DNA of 64,000 nt from Pseudomonas graminis (GTDB lineage: Bacteria; Pseudomonadota; Gammaproteobacteria; Pseudomonadales; Pseudomonadaceae), in contig NZ_FOHW01000017.1 of assembly GCF_900111735.1 (NCBI RefSeq), positions 60,748 to 124,747 on the forward strand, read 5' to 3'. Of the stretch, positions 61,068 through 64,000 are shown in pieces (position 1 is the stretch's first letter; the number at the start of each line of letters is the position of its first letter). The translations under genes and the position numbers were made by a program. The notes under the pieces are model-generated. The model was not told the DNA's origin. It saw nothing but the letters and a program-made list of their open reading frames with translations, and did no database searches.

Positions 61068-61625
61068 TCAAAAACTGTTCTTTACCAAGCGATCTTTAAA
61101 TTGAACACCAACTATTTGATTTGAGTCGAACAACTGCTTCACCCGCTCAACTGCCAGCATTACCGTAAAATCCTCTTCCGCCCGAAATATGTCAACAGCT
61201 GGAGAAATGTCTTTTTTAAGCACAATATCCGTGTATTTTTTTGGACCATCGGGGATATAACTCAACAACGGCTCGCACTTTGAATTTTTTGAATCGAAAG
61301 CTGCCAACGCATTGGTAGTATTTACGACTTTATAACCCTTATACTCCTTACCTTTGATATATATATCGGCATCGATGAACTGCAAGCCAGAAATGTTGGA
61401 GCTTACTAAAATATCGTAAAGCCTAGGACTGATAAAATTAGGACCATCGCTGAAGAGAAAGTCAAATCCCAAAACCCTTTCTAGACTTACGCGCTTGTCT
61501 AAGCGTAACTCTAAGGCCCAGGTACCAGTCACCTCAGCGCCGGTTTTTAGTTCTATTGAATCTTGTCCCGTCAGGATCTTACTCTTGAACCAGTAACTTT
61601 CCGGATAAGTGTCCGATATTTGCAT
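61068..61625 (-). CDS. Imm11/DUF1629-like orphan immunity protein
   Basis: A 185-residue AT-rich gene. The product follows the Imm11 (DUF1629) pattern: SPRLYDILVSSNISGLQFID, YKGYKVVNTTNAL, then an IFRAEEDFTVMLAVERVKQL segment and a final GVQFKDRL. This family protects against toxins in several polymorphic systems. I used the ATG at 61625 (MQISDTYPESYW); the frame is open to 61703. Preceded by a short toxin-like remnant at 61700. Confidence 0.7.
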   Translation of the reverse strand: MQISDTYPESYWFKSKILTGQDSIELKTGAEVTGTWALELRLDKRVSLERVLGFDFLFSDGPNFISPRLYDILVSSNISGLQFIDADIYIKGKEYKGYKVVNTTNALAAFDSKNSKCEPLLSYIPDGPKKYTDIVLKKDISPAVDIFRAEEDFTVMLAVERVKQLFDSNQIVGVQFKDRLVKNSF

Positions 61626-61699
61626 AATAAAAGCCTTAACCACAGATAGCCCCCTTACTGAACTCTTATTGAGAATTGTTCTCCAGGTCGCAGACCTTT

Positions 61700-61790
61700 T
61701 CATTCATCAGCAATGACGCTGTCGACCGCGTAGCGGTTTTTCCAGATGGTGCTGTTCGAGAACGGAGATCCAGCTATCGATATTAACCAG
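61700..61790 (-). pseudogene. C-terminal remnant of another displaced tip
   Basis: A frame on the minus strand encodes AGSPFSNSTIWKNRYAVDSV and IADE, then stops 75 bases before the Imm11-like start. As with 60938-61060, it looks like the final part of a lost toxin domain retained upstream of its immunity gene. Confidence 0.45.
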
Positions 61791-61889
61791 CATTAACACC
61801 TGAATCATGAATAGAATGACTGGGATAAAGTTTTCAGCCACCTCTCTAAATGAGTCTTAAAGAGCACTTAAGAGCCAAATACAAAAAAA

Positions 61890-62684
61890 TCAATTTTTCA
61901 AATAATCACCAAACCAAAAATTCACAGCATTCTCATTAATTCCATACTTACCCAGCCAGAAATCAACGGGATAGCTCCAGTCGGTGGACCTGGATTTCTT
62001 TGGAACCAAGCCAATATTTTTATATTCGTTTAGGAATCCTTTGTGTTCAGGCGTCTCAAGTACTCCTAGATGACCAAGCAAGTCAAGTAATCCTCTAGAC
62101 TCATCTTGGGAAAACTTGAGCTCGTTAATCCCTCTAATTTTTTTTTCCAAAATAACTGGTGTATCACCAGCGCTGGCCGAGCTCAGTACAGACAGCACAG
62201 CTTTCATTTTTTTCCCAGAAGGGACAGAGAATTCACGCTCCCTATTGCTCTCAGCCAAGAAGAAATATAGCTGCTCCGGAGCTCCATTATTAGTTGAGCC
62301 CCCGAGATAACGCATCGCATTAACTAGCGTGAAGTCAACTTTTCTTTTTTTGAAACCGCTGCAAATACCACATTGAATACCAGCGTGCGACTCAAACTTA
62401 TGATCTGGGAATTTTTGCATTATTGCATAAGCCGAAAGCGCAGCTCTTTTTTGAGGCTCATTGTTCTCCAAGCCCGAAAGAAATTCTTGCACCACTTTAC
62501 TTTTCTCAGCCTTAGCCATTTCAATGTGAAGCTTCTCAATCAGATCGTCATGCTCCATTTCGACGACCGGGAAAATCATCTCATATTCTTTTAATACCTC
62601 AATAGAAGATGAGTCCTGCATGTTATCAACAGATCCACTTCGCAAAAAATCCTTCAATGCCTTATTTAGTTTCGTATTAATCAT
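61890..62684 (-). CDS. Probable cognate immunity protein of the Rhs tip
   Basis: A 264-residue AT-rich gene starting 8 bases after the Rhs stop codon, the position of cognate immunity genes. The product is helical and charged with a CxxC in GIQCGICSGFKKRKVDF that could bind metal, and a C-terminal part rich in aromatics (YPVDFWLGKYG, NFWFGDYLKN). I do not recognise a family. ATG at 62684 chosen over an upstream start inside the gap. Function as antitoxin is inferred from position only. Confidence 0.75.
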   Translation of the reverse strand: MINTKLNKALKDFLRSGSVDNMQDSSSIEVLKEYEMIFPVVEMEHDDLIEKLHIEMAKAEKSKVVQEFLSGLENNEPQKRAALSAYAIMQKFPDHKFESHAGIQCGICSGFKKRKVDFTLVNAMRYLGGSTNNGAPEQLYFFLAESNREREFSVPSGKKMKAVLSVLSSASAGDTPVILEKKIRGINELKFSQDESRGLLDLLGHLGVLETPEHKGFLNEYKNIGLVPKKSRSTDWSYPVDFWLGKYGINENAVNFWFGDYLKN

Positions 62685-62692
62685 AAAACACC

Positions 62693-64000
62693 TTAACAAG
62701 TAGCGCCTTTCACATTAGCAGGCTTTCCAGCAATATTAGAAGATTTTCTGGTTTCGATCCCGGGCAACGCACTGATCTTACTAGCGCCTTTCGCCTCGAG
62801 GTAGGTGCTCGCTGCACTCATTCTTTCCGCGCCAACGCGTGTTGAGAGCTTGGCCTCGGATATACCCTGAATTTTGTTACCTCTAACATTAGCACTGCCA
62901 CGCCCCAGCACCTGACGCTCCCGAATACCTGAGCTTTCGATGCCTCGGACAGTGTCATATGATGTCCCTTTAGCAGTAACTTGCGTAATACTATCCCCAC
63001 TCGCCAACCGTGGACCATCTGCTCCTACCTTGCCTTCGTGACGGCGCATCACATCACTGAGCGAAGCGTTGTCGGATGCCCGGCCGTGATAGAAAACATC
63101 GCCTTTGGCATCTGACAGAAAATAGTTCCAATCCAGCCCTAGGGGGTCAATCCAGGCAACAGGGTTATTACAGTACCCATAGAAATTAGTCCCCCCATCT
63201 AACCCAATCGGATCTTGCGTTATAAACCGCCCAATCTCCGGATCGTAATACCTGAACGTGTTGTAGTGCAGTCCCGTTTCCTCGTCAAAGTACTGACCTT
63301 GGAACCGCAGATTCTGTTCAATCTCACTTACCGCAAGCGACTCGATCTCCCCCCACGCCTTGTACGTCGCCTGCCAGACAATCTGGCCATCCACATCCGT
63401 CATCTCCAGCGGCGTGCCGATCTGGTCGGTGTGGAAGTAGTAGAGCTTTTGCTCTGGCTCACCCTCGTTTTGGTCGACCCGGGCAAGTGGCGCATAGCTG
63501 CCCGGCTCGTAAATGTAGAGGCTACTCTGCGCCGGCGTTTCCTCACGCAGCAGGCGCAAACCTTGCCAGAGGAATTGCTTGTGCTCGGTTTGGCCTGCAA
63601 TCTCGGACGTCTTCCCGACGCGCCGCCCCAGGCTGTCGTACCGATACGTGCCAACGCTGTGCACCTGGCTGTTGACCATCGTTTCCGAGCGCACAAGTCG
63701 GTTTTCGCAGTCATACGTAAACGTCTGCAGCTTGCTCAGCCCTGAGCGCTTTTCGATCAGGTTGCCCCAAGCATCGTAGGTATATTCCTGATCGCGCCAT
63801 TGCTTGATTCGGTTGTCTTTGACGTGGTCGAACTGGCTGGTATTGAAATTCAGACGGTTAGCCGCAGCGTCGTAGCGAAACTCCTCGCTATCCACCAATC
63901 GCCCAGTGTCGCGACTGTGCAGCTGCCCGTTGGCTTCATACTCGTACTTAATCTCGCCACGCAGTTTGTCGAGCGTGCGGGTCAGTTCTCCCGCTGGATC
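62693..64000 (-). CDS. Rhs polymorphic toxin, C-terminal part
   Basis: The gene enters from beyond the right edge; only the last ~435 codons are here. The Rhs/YD core contains YTYDAWGNLIEKRSG, YRYDSLGRRVGKTSE and the conserved end GLHYNTFRYYDPEIGRFITQ, then PVAWIDPLGL. After DPLGL a 146-residue tip follows (62693-63133). In it GDVFYHGRASD, SDVMRRHEGK, YDTVRGIESSGI and a late NKIQGIS resemble GIY-YIG/URI-fold nucleases (tip Y15-H16-G17, R30/R31, E66 as candidate active residues). The tip would be delivered by T6SS or another contact system. GC content drops past the tip into the immunity gene. Confidence 0.88.
   Translation of the reverse strand, partial: DPAGELTRTLDKLRGEIKYEYEANGQLHSRDTGRLVDSEEFRYDAAANRLNFNTSQFDHVKDNRIKQWRDQEYTYDAWGNLIEKRSGLSKLQTFTYDCENRLVRSETMVNSQVHSVGTYRYDSLGRRVGKTSEIAGQTEHKQFLWQGLRLLREETPAQSSLYIYEPGSYAPLARVDQNEGEPEQKLYYFHTDQIGTPLEMTDVDGQIVWQATYKAWGEIESLAVSEIEQNLRFQGQYFDEETGLHYNTFRYYDPEIGRFITQDPIGLDGGTNFYGYCNNPVAWIDPLGLDWNYFLSDAKGDVFYHGRASDNASLSDVMRRHEGKVGADGPRLASGDSITQVTAKGTSYDTVRGIESSGIRERQVLGRGSANVRGNKIQGISEAKLSTRVGAERMSAASTYLEAKGASKISALPGIETRKSSNIAGKPANVKGATC

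Overview
The window is a chromosomal segment from a Pseudomonas species of the fluorescens/syringae type. The gene order argues for this: phhABC-phhR, aotJQMOP-argR, aruCFGDBE, then ltaE-alaS-lysC-csrA-tRNA-Ser, with amrZ and mgtE nearby. So do the GC-rich codon use and the many Pseudomonas REP/REPIN intergenic repeats. No replication origin, prophage, insertion sequence, CRISPR array or rRNA operon is visible.

Layout. 1-740 holds a tandem array of hybrid REPINs. 740-6769 carries an MFS exporter, a 45-codon small ORF and the phenylalanine catabolism locus (phhA, phhB and aminotransferase phhC, divergent from activator phhR). 6861-11360 is a single very large gene whose last ~70 residues look like a zinc-dependent deaminase toxin domain; no immunity gene lies beside it. 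11557-14228 has a DUF2790 secreted protein and acetyl-CoA synthetase. 14257-15189 is a composite of nested inverted repeats. 15467-29196 is the arginine module: ABC uptake system (aotJQMOP), regulator argR, and the arginine succinyltransferase pathway (aruC, F, G, D, B, a small hypothetical, E), with candidate ArgR half-sites upstream of aotJ and aruC. 29383-35806 has riboswitch-controlled lumazine synthase, threonine aldolase, alaS, lysC and csrA. 35869-40231 holds three tRNA genes, mgtE, amrZ and small membrane or secreted proteins.

40328-49003 is a signalling block: a CheB-type methylesterase followed by a Cache-GGDEF diguanylate cyclase, malate:quinone oxidoreductase with an apparent signal peptide, a chemoreceptor, and a divergent pair made of a response regulator with TPR-like repeats and a minimal histidine kinase. 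49093-57924 looks like a sugar-acid catabolic region: FadR-type regulator, IlvD/Edd dehydratase resembling L-arabinonate dehydratase, two ACS-family MFS carriers, an AraD1/GguC-like enzyme and an exported lactonase. Two exact matches to the FadR-class operator consensus lie in the divergent promoter.

58602-64000 is the variable end of an Rhs locus read on the minus strand. The Rhs gene runs off the right edge and ends in a tip that resembles a GIY-YIG/URI nuclease. Eight bases later comes a probable cognate immunity gene, then an array of apparently orphan immunity genes (Imm11-like, Imm10-like, two SUKH/SMI1-KNR4-like). These are interleaved with frameshifted Rhs core fragments and short leftovers that look like C-termini of older tips. 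This toxin-immunity graveyard and the 1499-residue deaminase-like protein are the most interesting parts of the window.
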